In this document: positions 1-8,306 of the stretch, one piece after another | Position numbering within the stretch: the first letter of the stretch is position 1 | Layout of the letters: each line of letters opens with the position of its first letter | Origin: Deltaproteobacteria bacterium | GTDB taxonomy: Bacteria > Desulfobacterota > Syntrophia > Syntrophales > Smithellaceae | Direction of reading: 5' to 3' | Length of the DNA stretch: 46,530 nucleotides | Assembly (NCBI GenBank): GCA_022703375.1 | Contig: JAKLDS010000015.1 | Location: 1 to 46,530, forward strand | Made by a program: the position numbers and the translations under genes | Notes under the pieces: generated by a model | What the model was told of the DNA's origin: nothing | Databases searched by the model: none | What the model saw: the letters and a program-made list of their open reading frames with translations, nothing else

Positions 1-806
1 GAGGCATCCGCCAGCAATTCCTTCTGGCGCGAAATCGCGCATTGAATGAGTTTGCCGGCAAAAGAACCCCCGCTGCCTATTATTCTGAGCAGCACACCGG
101 TGAAAAAAGCCAGCGGACTGAGCCGGTTGCCGAATTTCTGTTGCATCAATTCGTTGCCGATTATGCCGATGGCCATAATGCCGTAAATCAATCCTATTAA
201 TTGAATATTCAACCGGGAATCGCCATAGAGAATATGGCTGAACTCGTGAGCTATTACGCCCTGCATCTCTTCGCGGTTAAATCGTTCCAGAGCTCCCCGC
301 GTGACAGCAATTACCGTATCATCGAGGCGCAATCCCGCGGCAAAGGCGTTAATGCATTTTTCATTATCCAGAACATACACCTGCGGAACTACAACGCCTG
401 CGGCTATGGCCATTTCCTCCACTATATTGCGAAGCTGCCGTTCGGCATTATCTATCGTTTTCCAGGAAACAAGACGGCCGCCCAGCATTTCAGCAACAGC
501 CGCTCCACCGCCCTTCAATTCATGCATTTTTATTGCACAGGCTATGAAGATGACTAAACCTACGGCAAGGGAAACAATGATAAAACTTAAGGGCTCCCAG
601 AAAGTAAAGGCCGAAATTTTAGCCTGAAGTTCCTCATTGGTGGGGATATTGGTGGCCAGAGACAGATACCAGAGAAGGCGCACCACACAATAAACGGCAA
701 AAATAATTACCGCCACGGCAGCCAGAAAGAGAATGATTAACTTCCGGCAATTGCCGCGGGCCTCATCCTGCCTGGCAAAAAAATTGGTAGCGCGCCGCTC
801 CTTCAT
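1..806 (-). CDS. M48-family zinc metalloprotease (HtpX-like), C-terminus cut by window edge
   Basis: Membrane-bound zinc endopeptidase of the M48 family. Reading leftward from an ATG at 804-806, the protein has two hydrophobic N-terminal segments (about residues 20-45 and 60-80). The zinc motif HEFSH lies at 234-248, and a Glu in a QKELLADAS context close to base 1 fits the third metal ligand of the family. The rest of the gene lies outside the window. It follows lemA by 14 bases, and LemA/M48 pairs are a common arrangement, so it is probably co-transcribed from the lemA promoter. The ribosome binding site is weak, which suggests translational coupling to lemA. The family call is firm; the substrate is unknown. 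Confidence 0.88.
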   Translation of the reverse strand, partial: MKERRATNFFARQDEARGNCRKLIILFLAAVAVIIFAVYCVVRLLWYLSLATNIPTNEELQAKISAFTFWEPLSFIIVSLAVGLVIFIACAIKMHELKGGGAAVAEMLGGRLVSWKTIDNAERQLRNIVEEMAIAAGVVVPQVYVLDNEKCINAFAAGLRLDDTVIAVTRGALERFNREEMQGVIAHEFSHILYGDSRLNIQLIGLIYGIMAIGIIGNELMQQKFGNRLSPLAFFTGVLLRIIGSGGSFAGKLIQCAISRQKELLADA

Positions 807-820
807 ATGGATTTCAGCAA

Positions 821-1405
821 CTATTTAAAAGATACTTTGGGCGCCTGGCGATCTTCCGGTTTTTCCAAGGACTCCAGCAATTCCGCCGCTGCAAAATTGA
901 ACAACACATTATTGGGAAACTGTTCCCGATTCGTGTTGTATTCGGCGACATCATCATTATAGACCTGACGGGCGAAGGATATTTTGTTTTCCGTGGCAGT
1001 CAATTCCTCCATCAGCTGGCTGATGGTTTCATTGGCTTTCAGGTTCGGATAAGATTCCACAACGGCCAGCAGTTTTCCCATAACGGCGCCCAGTGCGCCT
1101 TCCGCCTGCATCAAACCGGCCATGGCTGAAGCATTCCCGGGATTGGCGGCAGCCAGTTTGCTGGCATCGAAAGCGTTATTACGGGCGCTGATGACGGCTT
1201 CGAGCGTTTTGCTTTCGTGCGTCAGATAACCTTTGGCGCTTTCCACCAGATTCGGGATGAGATCGTAACGGCGCTTCAACTGCACATCAATCTGTTTATA
1301 ATCAGCTTTATAGCGATTGCGCAGGGCGACAAGCTTGTTATAAAGGCTGGCCAGATAATAAACGAGAAAAGCGATAAGCACGGCAAAAATAATCAACGGA
1401 ATCAT
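821..1405 (-). CDS. lemA: LemA family protein
   Basis: 194-residue LemA protein. It has one N-terminal transmembrane segment (about residues 2-20, MIPLIIFAVLIAFLVYYLA) followed by a long helical domain with the family core (YKQIDVQLKRRYDLIPNLVE, then AISARN). The length is typical. The start is supported by AAGGAGG a few bases upstream. LemA proteins are membrane-anchored helical bundles of unclear molecular role. The downstream gene is an M48 protease, the usual partner. A probable promoter sits at 1468-1495. Confidence 0.95.
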   Translation of the reverse strand: MIPLIIFAVLIAFLVYYLASLYNKLVALRNRYKADYKQIDVQLKRRYDLIPNLVESAKGYLTHESKTLEAVISARNNAFDASKLAAANPGNASAMAGLMQAEGALGAVMGKLLAVVESYPNLKANETISQLMEELTATENKISFARQVYNDDVAEYNTNREQFPNNVLFNFAAAELLESLEKPEDRQAPKVSFK

Positions 1406-1467
1406 ACAGCCCTCCTTGTGCCGGTGTTTTTAGTAACAGGCAGCAACCCGGCTTATAATGTGCTGCC

Positions 1468-1495
1468 ATATTAGCAATTCTTCCGATAATAGCAA
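1468..1495 (-). promoter_or_regulatory. Probable sigma-70 promoter of lemA-M48
   Basis: On the minus strand TTGCTA (1490-1495) and TAATAT (1468-1473) are separated by 16 bases, about 60 bases before the lemA start. Five of six -10 positions fit the consensus if one shift is allowed. No transcript data are available. Confidence 0.5.
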
Positions 1496-1538
1496 CAAAA
1501 AAAGTCCGCAATTTTCAGTCTTTTGCCTGAATGAGAAA

Positions 1539-2687
1539 TTATATTTTCTTTGGATTTTGTTTGGTTACGGCCAGATTGTCACGGTGGATTACTTCGTCGT
1601 AGTCCTTGTGCCCCAGCACCTGTTCAATCTTTGCCGATTTCAAACCCATTATTTTGCGGATTTCTTCAGAGCTGAAATTAACCAGGCCTTTGGCGATAAC
1701 CGCTCCTTCGCCATCCACGCAGGATACCGGATCACCCGGAGCAAATGTCCCCTCGACGGCAATGATGCCGGAAGGCAGCAGGCTTTTGCCTTTTTCCGTG
1801 AGCGCCTTTTTCGCGCCGTCATCAATCGTCAGGCGTCCCCGGGAATGCAGGGTAAAAGCAATCCAGTATTTTTTGCTGGTGAGCCGTTGCGATTCCGGCA
1901 GAAAGAGGGTGCCGATTTCTTTGCCGGCCAGAATATCAGCCAGCACTTTTTTGCGCTTGCCCTCCGCAATAACACAGGGAATGCCGCAGGCGATGACTTT
2001 TTTAGCCGCCAGCACTTTGCTTTTCATGCCGCCCGTTCCCACGGAAGAAGTTGTCGCCGCGGCAATTGCTTCAATTTCGGAGGTCATGGCGCTGACCAGC
2101 GGAATCAATTTAGCCTTGCCGGACAAAGCGGGATCACAGTCATAAAGCCCGGGCGTATTCGTCAGGTTGATAAAAACATCGGCTTCAATAACATTGGCAA
2201 TCATGGCCGCCAGATTATCATTATCGCCGAATTTTATTTCATCAACAGCGACAGTGTCATTTTCATTAATGATGGGAATGACGCCCCATTGCTGCAAAGT
2301 GGTAAGAGTATTGCGGATGTTCAGATAGCGTTGCCGGTCGGTCAAATCGCTCATAGTCAGGAGAATCTGGGCTACGTAAATGCCGTTCTTTTCAAAAGCT
2401 TTGGAATAGACGCGCATCAACCTCCCCTGCCCGACGGCGGCGGCGGCCTGCTTCTCCGGCATGCTTTTTAATTTGCCGGTGATACCCAGGCGATTTTTCC
2501 CCGAAGCAATCGCGCCGGAGGTAACTAGAACCACTGCATAACCACGCTGAGCCAGTTGTGTCATTTCATTAACCAGAGAATCAATGATTTTGAGATCAAG
2601 GCCGTCCGCTCCCGTGAGAACCGCCGAGCCAATTTTAATCAGTATTTTTCTGGCGTGTGATAGTGTTTCCTGACGGATATTGTTCAT
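1539..2687 (-). CDS. proB: Glutamate 5-kinase
   Basis: ATP-dependent phosphorylation of L-glutamate to glutamyl 5-phosphate, the first step of proline synthesis in the cytoplasm. The 382-residue protein has the amino-acid kinase fold from KILIKIGSAVLTG near residue 14 and conserved INENDTVAVDEI and FGDNDNLAA blocks. A C-terminal PUA-like domain starts near residue 275. The gene begins inside the 3' end of obgE, a 53-base overlap in another frame, and no later start exists before the conserved KIGS motif. The overlap therefore seems real and implies translational coupling. The usual neighbours proA and nadD are absent here; lemA follows instead. Confidence 0.95.
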   Translation of the reverse strand: MNNIRQETLSHARKILIKIGSAVLTGADGLDLKIIDSLVNEMTQLAQRGYAVVLVTSGAIASGKNRLGITGKLKSMPEKQAAAAVGQGRLMRVYSKAFEKNGIYVAQILLTMSDLTDRQRYLNIRNTLTTLQQWGVIPIINENDTVAVDEIKFGDNDNLAAMIANVIEADVFINLTNTPGLYDCDPALSGKAKLIPLVSAMTSEIEAIAAATTSSVGTGGMKSKVLAAKKVIACGIPCVIAEGKRKKVLADILAGKEIGTLFLPESQRLTSKKYWIAFTLHSRGRLTIDDGAKKALTEKGKSLLPSGIIAVEGTFAPGDPVSCVDGEGAVIAKGLVNFSSEEIRKIMGLKSAKIEQVLGHKDYDEVIHRDNLAVTKQNPKKI

Positions 2688-3702
2688 CGCTTATAATTTC
2701 CCGTGGTTGGCTTAACAGTTCAATTATCTTGTTCAATATTTCCTTTACGCCCTCGCCTGTTACGGCAGAAAACGGATGCAGTATTATCCCTTTTTTCCTG
2801 AACAGCGCAACTTCTTTTTTCACCCTTTCCTTTACATTGGGCAGGTCAATTTTATTGAGCGCCACAATCTGCGGCTTTTCCAGCAATTCCGGATTGTAGA
2901 AGCCCAGTTCCTTATTGATGGTCTGATAATTCGACCAGGCTTTGATATCCGGTTCGGTAGAGATGTCAATGATATGCAGCAGCAGCGATGTCCTCTCCAC
3001 ATGTTTCAAAAACTGAATGCCCATGCCGTGACCTTCATGCGCCCCGGTAATCAGCCCCGGAATATCGGCCATGACAAAGCTTTTGCTGTCCAGATGCTGG
3101 ACAACGCCCAAATGCGGCGTGAGGGTGGTAAAAGGATAATCGGCAATTTTGGGGCGCGCTGCGGAAACGCGGGAAATAAAGGTGGATTTTCCGGCGTTGG
3201 GAAAACCGAGAATGCCGACATCCGCCAGCAGTTTCAACTCCAGTTTGAGCCAGCGTTCATCGCCTGCCATTCCTTCCTGCGCGAAACGCGGCGTCTGATG
3301 GGTGGAGGTGGCAAAATGCGCGTTGCCCTTGCCGCCGATGCCGCCTAAACCTGCGACATAAGTTTGCCCGACGACGGATAAATCGGCCAGCAACTCATTT
3401 GTCTCGAAATCTTTAACCACCGTGCCGACAGGCACAACAATTTCCAGATTATCGGCGCTTTTGCCGCTGCGGTTATTGCCCGAACCAGGCCCGCCGTTTT
3501 TGGCCAGATACTGCTGTTGATATTTTAAATCCAGCAAAGTGCGGTGGCTCTCCGCCGCACGAATAATCACATCGCCGCCCCTGCCCCCTTCACCGCCGTC
3601 GGGGCCGCCCTTGGGCACAAATTTCTCCCGCCGAAAACTGACGCAACCCGGGCCGCCGTGCCCCGCGCGAATGAATATCTTTGCTTCATCAACAAATTTC
3701 AT
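2635..3702 (-). CDS. obgE: Obg-family GTPase (ribosome assembly / stress GTPase)
   Basis: 355-residue Obg GTPase. The N-terminal glycine-rich OBG fold covers about residues 1-158 (GGPGCVSFRREKFVPKGGPD). The P-loop GFPNAGKST is at 166-174, with switch and base-recognition motifs DIPGLI and NKID following. Family role: 50S subunit maturation and growth control. Gene order rplU-rpmA-obgE-proB is widely conserved. A hairpin terminator lies between rpmA and obgE, so obgE is either read through or expressed from a separate promoter. Its 3' end overlaps proB. Confidence 0.97.
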   Translation of the reverse strand: MKFVDEAKIFIRAGHGGPGCVSFRREKFVPKGGPDGGEGGRGGDVIIRAAESHRTLLDLKYQQQYLAKNGGPGSGNNRSGKSADNLEIVVPVGTVVKDFETNELLADLSVVGQTYVAGLGGIGGKGNAHFATSTHQTPRFAQEGMAGDERWLKLELKLLADVGILGFPNAGKSTFISRVSAARPKIADYPFTTLTPHLGVVQHLDSKSFVMADIPGLITGAHEGHGMGIQFLKHVERTSLLLHIIDISTEPDIKAWSNYQTINKELGFYNPELLEKPQIVALNKIDLPNVKERVKKEVALFRKKGIILHPFSAVTGEGVKEILNKIIELLSQPREIISDEQYPSGNTITRQKNTD

Positions 3703-3718
3703 GACTTCTCATTAAACT

Positions 3719-3746
3719 AAAAAGGCGCTTTAAAAAGCGCCTTTTA
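3719..3746 (-). terminator. Intrinsic terminator after rplU-rpmA
   Basis: AAAAGGCGCTTT at 3720-3731 is exactly complementary to AAAGCGCCTTTT at 3734-3745. On the minus strand the stem is followed by a run of five T. It lies 20 bases past the rpmA stop and before obgE, so it would end or attenuate the ribosomal-protein transcript. The A/T tracts are symmetrical, so it may also work on the other strand. Confidence 0.8.
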
Positions 3747-3766
3747 ATTAACTATCCACGTAAACT

Positions 3767-4021
3767 CTATGCCGCGTAAACGCTTACTTTCTTTCTTGTC
3801 TTATCCAGTCTCTCAAATTTCACAACGCCGTTAATCAATGAAAAAAGAGTAAAATCCTTGCCCAATCCTACATTGTTGCCCGGATGAATTTTTGTTCCCA
3901 CCTGCCGCACGATGATGGAGCCTGCGTTTATCTTTTCGCCGCCAAATACTTTGACGCCGCGTCTTTGTGAATTACTGTCTCTGCCGTTGCGGGAACTTCC
4001 CTGTCCTTTTTTATGTGCCAT
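3767..4021 (-). CDS. rpmA: 50S ribosomal protein L27
   Basis: 84-residue bL27, a large-subunit protein near the peptidyl-transferase centre. It begins [16 protein letters not shown] and keeps the full conserved core ([18 protein letters not shown], then [10 protein letters not shown]). There is no N-terminal extension of the kind that is cleaved in Firmicutes. It follows rplU by 12 bases and shares its promoter. Confidence 0.98.
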   Translation of the reverse strand: MAHKKGQGSSRNGRDSNSQRRGVKVFGGEKINAGSIIVRQVGTKIHPGNNVGLGKDFTLFSLINGVVKFERLDKTRKKVSVYAA

Positions 4022-4033
4022 GATTTCCTCCGC

Positions 4034-4345
4034 TTACATCGAAATCTTTTTTATTTTCATGCTTGTTAATTGCTGGCGATGCCCTGTCTTCTTGTGAAAA
4101 CCTTTGCGGCGTTTCATCCGGAAAACAATAAGTTTAGGGCCCTGCGTCTGGGCGACAATTTCACCGACAACGGTGGCGCCTTCAACAAGTGGCTTGCCTA
4201 TTTTTACTTCTTTATCGTCAGAAACCATGAGGACTTCCTTGAAAATGACTTCCGCGCCCTTCTCGCCTTCCAGTTTCTCAATGGATAAAACTTCACCTTC
4301 GGTTACCTTGTGCTGTTTTCCACCTGTTTTTATTACTGCGTACAT
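4034..4345 (-). CDS. rplU: 50S ribosomal protein L21
   Basis: 103-residue bL21 with the typical start [14 protein letters not shown] and C-terminal basic segment ([16 protein letters not shown]). It binds 23S rRNA in the large subunit. It is the first gene of the rplU-rpmA unit. An excellent promoter lies 33 bases upstream, giving a short leader, and AAAGGA precedes the start codon. Confidence 0.98.
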   Translation of the reverse strand: MYAVIKTGGKQHKVTEGEVLSIEKLEGEKGAEVIFKEVLMVSDDKEVKIGKPLVEGATVVGEIVAQTQGPKLIVFRMKRRKGFHKKTGHRQQLTSMKIKKISM

Positions 4346-4377
4346 AAACGTATCCTTTATTTGATTTAAGACCGAGC

Positions 4378-4406
4378 TTTATAGATAATTAACGCCTGTT
4401 TGTCAA
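4378..4406 (-). promoter_or_regulatory. Strong sigma-70 promoter of rplU-rpmA
   Basis: On the minus strand a perfect TTGACA (4401-4406) and TATAAA (4378-4383) are separated by exactly 17 bases. It is the best consensus promoter in the window, as expected for a ribosomal-protein operon. Confidence 0.85.
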
Positions 4407-4485
4407 TAAAATTTAACGGAACGGGCGATATTTTTTCAGCGAAGCCTGTTTCTCTCCTAAGATAATGAAATAACAGGACAATATA

Positions 4486-6945
4486 TTATCGGCGCAGCAG
4501 CGTTGCCGTTTTCACAATGCGGATCTGCCGCGCCTGATCATCATTGAATCCCAGCACATGAGTTATTATATCCACCGGACGGGCTGAACCACCCTGCGCA
4601 TGTTGGACTATCAAAATAATTTTTTTGCCGTCCTCCGACATCGCCAGTTTCTCCACAAAGGGGCGAATATCTTTGCGGATAGTTTTCCCTTTGGATAACC
4701 GTTCAATGGGAAAAGAGGCGCGGGCGAGAAAGCTGCTGATTCTTTCCGCTACCGGTTTCCATAAATCATCATCCTTTTTTTCCGGCAGGATTAACTCATA
4801 AGCAAAAGCCCGCAGCAATCGGGACAGATCAGGCTCGTCCGCGGCCAGCGGTTTTATTTCCAGCACGGCGACGCCACCAGGCAGCGCAGAATTGATTTCA
4901 TTGAGCAGCCCCGGCAAAGCTGACGGATATTCAACAGCCGTAATATCCAGGTATTCCAGGTCGCTCTCCATACCCACGGACGTGGCCGTGGCAAAAGATA
5001 TTTTCGGATGCGGATGAAAGCCGGTGGAGTAGGATAGCTTTAAACTGCTGCGCCGCAGGGCTCGCAGCAACGAGCCGGAAAGCTCCAGATGCGAGAGAAA
5101 CCGGGAATTGCCTTTTTTCGTAAAAGTTAGGCGATAGTTCTTTTCCCTCCCGGTGCCGGTAATTGCTGCAGCGGGCGCGGCAATCTCCTCAGGCGCGGAA
5201 AAAACATTTTGCGTAGTTTCAAAATCACAGACGCCGCAGTTCTGACAACTCGCGAAACGGCAATCGCCGGTCGGAGCTTCCTGAAGCGACTTTTCGTATT
5301 CGCCAAGCAGAAAACTCCGGCTGACTCCGCAATCAATATTCTCCCAGGGCAGAACTTCACCGGTTTCCCGGGCGCGTAAATAATCAGCGGAATTAAAATT
5401 TGATTCGGCGAGCGCCGTCTGCCAAAGGTCAAAACGGAAGATTTCCGACCAACCGTCAAACCGGCACCCGAGAGAGTGTGCTTTTTCCAGCAGTGCGCCC
5501 AATCTCTCATCACCGCGGGAAAACAATCCTTCCAGCAGGCTCATGCGCGCGTCATGCCATTTCACATTGAGCCTGCGGCTCTTGACGCGCTGCCGGATGT
5601 ATTCCTGCTTCGCCCTGGTCTCTTCGATATTTATTTGCCGATGCCATTGAAAGGGTGTATGCGGTTTGGGAACAAAGGTGGACAGGCTGATGGTAACTTC
5701 GCCGCGGCTGCCTGCTGTTTTGAGCGCCCGATAACCAAGATCAATTATTCCGTCAAGATCGGCTTGTGTTTCGGAAGGCAGGCCGAGCATAAAATAGAGT
5801 TTGACGGATTTCCAGCCGGCGGCAAAAACCTTGTCCATCGAGTTGAGCAGTTCATCGGCAGTATTGCCCTTGTTGATGACCCGGCGCATCCTGTCCGTGC
5901 CCGCCTCCGGCGCCAGAGTAAAGCTTGTTTTGCGGGTGCGTTTTATTTCTTCGATTAGCACTTCATTTAACGATTCGACGCGCAACGAAGGCAGCGCCAG
6001 GGCCACCCGGCGCGACCTGTAACGGTTCATCATGTTTGTAATCAGGGTCGTGAGGCAGCTGTAATCGCCTGCGCTCAAAGCCAAAAGTGATATCTCATCG
6101 TGGCCGCTTGCCGCCAGAGCCGTATCGGCCATTGCCGTAACCAGCGCGGCATTTCTTTCCCTGTAGGGGCGCCACAACATCCCGGCCTGACAAAACCGGC
6201 AGCCGCGCGTGCAACCACGCGCGATTTCCAGCACGATGCGGTCGTGAATAGTCTGCATCAGCGGCACAACTGGTTTGACAGGGTGCGGCCATAAATTCAA
6301 ATCAATGACTTTTCTTTTTTGGATATTCTGTTTTTTGCCGTGGACAGCCGGCGCATAAATGCCGGGAATCTGCGCCAGTTTTTCTATCAGTCCTGTCCGG
6401 GAAAGTTTGTCTTTTATGCCGGCACGCACAGCTGCGGCAATTTCCCGGACAGCCTCCTCGCCTTCGCCGATGACAAAGGCGTCAATAAAATCAGTCAGCG
6501 GCGCGGGATTAAAACAACAGGGACCCCCGGCAATAATCAGGGGATGCGAGTCATTGCGCAAGACGCGGCGCAGCGGAATGCCCCCCAGCTCCAGCATATT
6601 TAAAACATTGGTATAGGAAAGTTCATATTGCAGAGAGAAGCCGACAACGGTAAAATCATGCAGCGGTTTTTGCGTTTCCTGAGATGTCAGCGGCAATCCC
6701 TGTACCCGCAAATATTTTTCCCTGTCCGGCCACGGGGCAAAGGAGCGCTCGGCGGCCACCCAGGGAATTTCGTTTAAAACGGAATAAATAATTTGCAGCC
6801 CCAGATGCGACATGCCGACTTCATAAGTATCGGGAAAAGCGAGGGCAAAGCTCAATTCGCAATCAGTTTTTATAACGGAATTAACTTCACCGCCGATGTA
6901 GCGGCTGGGCTTTTCCGTATTGAGTAAAGAATCATCAATCATCAT
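4486..6945 (-). CDS. B12-binding-like radical SAM protein fused to a DUF2344-type domain
   Basis: About 819 residues. The N-terminal part resembles the cobalamin-binding-like fold of methylthiotransferase-type radical SAM proteins (KPSRYIGGE, then DTYEVGMSHLG). It is followed by the radical SAM cluster motif C-TRG-C-RF-C (residues about 245-252), which binds [4Fe-4S] and S-adenosylmethionine. From about residue 615 a second domain (RLTFTKKGNSRFLSHLEL) matches the separate family usually fused here. The reaction is not established. I start at the ATG at 6943-6945, which overlaps the previous stop as ATGA and is preceded by AGGAA. An upstream in-frame ATG at 6963 would add six residues. The gene is commonly seen near rplU. 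Confidence 0.9.
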   Translation of the reverse strand: MMIDDSLLNTEKPSRYIGGEVNSVIKTDCELSFALAFPDTYEVGMSHLGLQIIYSVLNEIPWVAAERSFAPWPDREKYLRVQGLPLTSQETQKPLHDFTVVGFSLQYELSYTNVLNMLELGGIPLRRVLRNDSHPLIIAGGPCCFNPAPLTDFIDAFVIGEGEEAVREIAAAVRAGIKDKLSRTGLIEKLAQIPGIYAPAVHGKKQNIQKRKVIDLNLWPHPVKPVVPLMQTIHDRIVLEIARGCTRGCRFCQAGMLWRPYRERNAALVTAMADTALAASGHDEISLLALSAGDYSCLTTLITNMMNRYRSRRVALALPSLRVESLNEVLIEEIKRTRKTSFTLAPEAGTDRMRRVINKGNTADELLNSMDKVFAAGWKSVKLYFMLGLPSETQADLDGIIDLGYRALKTAGSRGEVTISLSTFVPKPHTPFQWHRQINIEETRAKQEYIRQRVKSRRLNVKWHDARMSLLEGLFSRGDERLGALLEKAHSLGCRFDGWSEIFRFDLWQTALAESNFNSADYLRARETGEVLPWENIDCGVSRSFLLGEYEKSLQEAPTGDCRFASCQNCGVCDFETTQNVFSAPEEIAAPAAAITGTGREKNYRLTFTKKGNSRFLSHLELSGSLLRALRRSSLKLSYSTGFHPHPKISFATATSVGMESDLEYLDITAVEYPSALPGLLNEINSALPGGVAVLEIKPLAADEPDLSRLLRAFAYELILPEKKDDDLWKPVAERISSFLARASFPIERLSKGKTIRKDIRPFVEKLAMSEDGKKIILIVQHAQGGSARPVDIITHVLGFNDDQARQIRIVKTATLLRR

Positions 6946-7334
6946 GTTTTGGTTTCCTGGCATCGCTGATAATTATAATGGTTTTTTCTGATATTCCGCA
7001 GCCCGGCAAGACAAAATTTCTGCGCAAAATTGTCCGCAGCCACATAACCAAGGGAATTTTCTTTGAAGGTGTTAATCAATTCAGCGCGGACAGCTTCCCC
7101 GTTATCCTTCGGAACAAATGTTCTTTCCATCTTATACTCGTAAGTAAGCTGATCGCCGAAGATGTCTTTAACCAGCCGGCAATCATCCGCTGCGCTGAAG
7201 TAAGACTCCCGAAGAGCAATATCCGCCTTAAATACAACCTCCACCTTGACGGTATCAGCGGCTATTTCGCGGGAACAGTCAAAAATATTCAGATGAAGGC
7301 CGTTGGCCAAGACCATTTCTTCGATTAATATCAT
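6942..7334 (-). CDS. Conserved-looking protein of unknown function
   Basis: About 130 residues, not recognised. It begins MILIEEMVLANGLHLNIFD and is a compact alpha/beta-looking protein without membrane segments or cysteine motifs. It ends four bases inside the radical SAM gene (ATGA overlap), so the two are translationally coupled and probably work together. An in-frame start 41 codons upstream (7457) exists, but the extra residues look like non-coding sequence. No strong ribosome binding site marks 7334, so the start is uncertain. Confidence 0.7.
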   Translation of the reverse strand: MILIEEMVLANGLHLNIFDCSREIAADTVKVEVVFKADIALRESYFSAADDCRLVKDIFGDQLTYEYKMERTFVPKDNGEAVRAELINTFKENSLGYVAADNFAQKFCLAGLRNIRKNHYNYQRCQETKT

Positions 7335-7598
7335 GGCTAATTTTTTTATATAATCCTCTGATAAAAGACACAAACGAGATTGACGATTACAAATTCTCTG
7401 AAAACAGATGTCCGGAGCAGGCCTGAAATCTTTTCCCATCCGGTAAATTGGAACCAATTATCATATTCACGGGGGCACCCTAAAACAAAGAAGACTGAAA
7501 ATCAATGATAAAAAGGAATTCCTGCAATCTTTTCTTGTTGACTCGGAAGACAAATTAATAATACGTTAATGTCATAATAAAAACAAGGGAGCAGCGGC

Positions 7599-8024
7599 AT
7601 GGATGAAAAAATCAAAAACGCCATAATCAGACAGGCGGAAGCCGAACCATTCGCCTGTAAATCAGGATTAAAGCTTGTTGAAGTTCAGGAAGGCTATGCC
7701 CGCGTAGCAATGGATTTCACGGAGGATATGGAAAATATTTTCGGCATGGCGCACGGCGGGGCGCTGTTTGCGCTGATTGACGAGGCGTTCGAAATCGCCT
7801 CCAATTCGCACGGCACGATGGCCGTTGCCCTGAACATGAATGTCAACTACTTAGCCTCTCCAGCGCGAGGTGCGAAATTGACCGCGGAAGCTAAGGAAAT
7901 GAACAAAACCAGAAAGACGGCTCTCTATGATATTCGTGTCACTGATGAACACGCTGTTCTCATCGCCTCCTGCCAGGCGCTCGTATACCGCAAAGATAAC
8001 CCGCTGCCATTTTTGGAGAAATAA
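7599..8024 (+). CDS. Hotdog-fold thioesterase (PaaI/YbgC-like)
   Basis: 141-residue single hotdog domain. The hallmark helix is MAHGGALFALIDEAFEIA (about residues 51-68), where the HGG turn and the acidic residue correspond to the catalytic region of PaaI-type acyl-CoA thioesterases. AAGGGAG precedes the ATG. It is monocistronic, with the next gene 280 bases away. The natural acyl-CoA substrate cannot be read from the sequence; phenylacetyl-CoA and other aromatic or short-chain acyl-CoAs are typical for the family. Confidence 0.88.
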   Translation: MDEKIKNAIIRQAEAEPFACKSGLKLVEVQEGYARVAMDFTEDMENIFGMAHGGALFALIDEAFEIASNSHGTMAVALNMNVNYLASPARGAKLTAEAKEMNKTRKTALYDIRVTDEHAVLIASCQALVYRKDNPLPFLEK

Positions 8025-8228
8025 TTTTAGCTATTTTATTCATTTTTCCAGTAAAATAAGGTATGTTTGAAATGTTGAATAAGCTGGATAAAATATATCC
8101 GTCTGGATTCTTAATTTGGATACCTTTTATCCATGAGTAAAAAAAATTTTAAATATTTTTCCTGTTGAACATGAAGATAGTTAATAATAACAGCGCTAAA
8201 TTATTTTCCGCAAGTATTGGTATAAACT

Positions 8229-8257
8229 TTGCTCAAAAAAAGAGACGACTCTAAAAT
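8229..8257 (+). promoter_or_regulatory. Probable promoter of tolC-macAB operon
   Basis: TTGCTC (8229-8234) and TAAAAT (8252-8257) are separated by 17 bases, about 50 bases before the operon. The rest of the 8025-8306 gap is AT-rich. It contains one short hairpin, TGGATA-N5-TATCCA, near 8120, and nothing else I can name. Confidence 0.5.
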
Positions 8258-8306
8258 ATAGAATTGAGAATTCCTTGAACTACATTTACCAAATATCCGG
8301 GTGATG

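Noticed and set aside
1458-2471. Long open frame on the plus strand opposite proB (337 codons)
   Set aside because: It is antisense to a full-length glutamate 5-kinase, has low-complexity composition rich in His/Phe/Gly and no family features, and is a shadow of proB codon bias.
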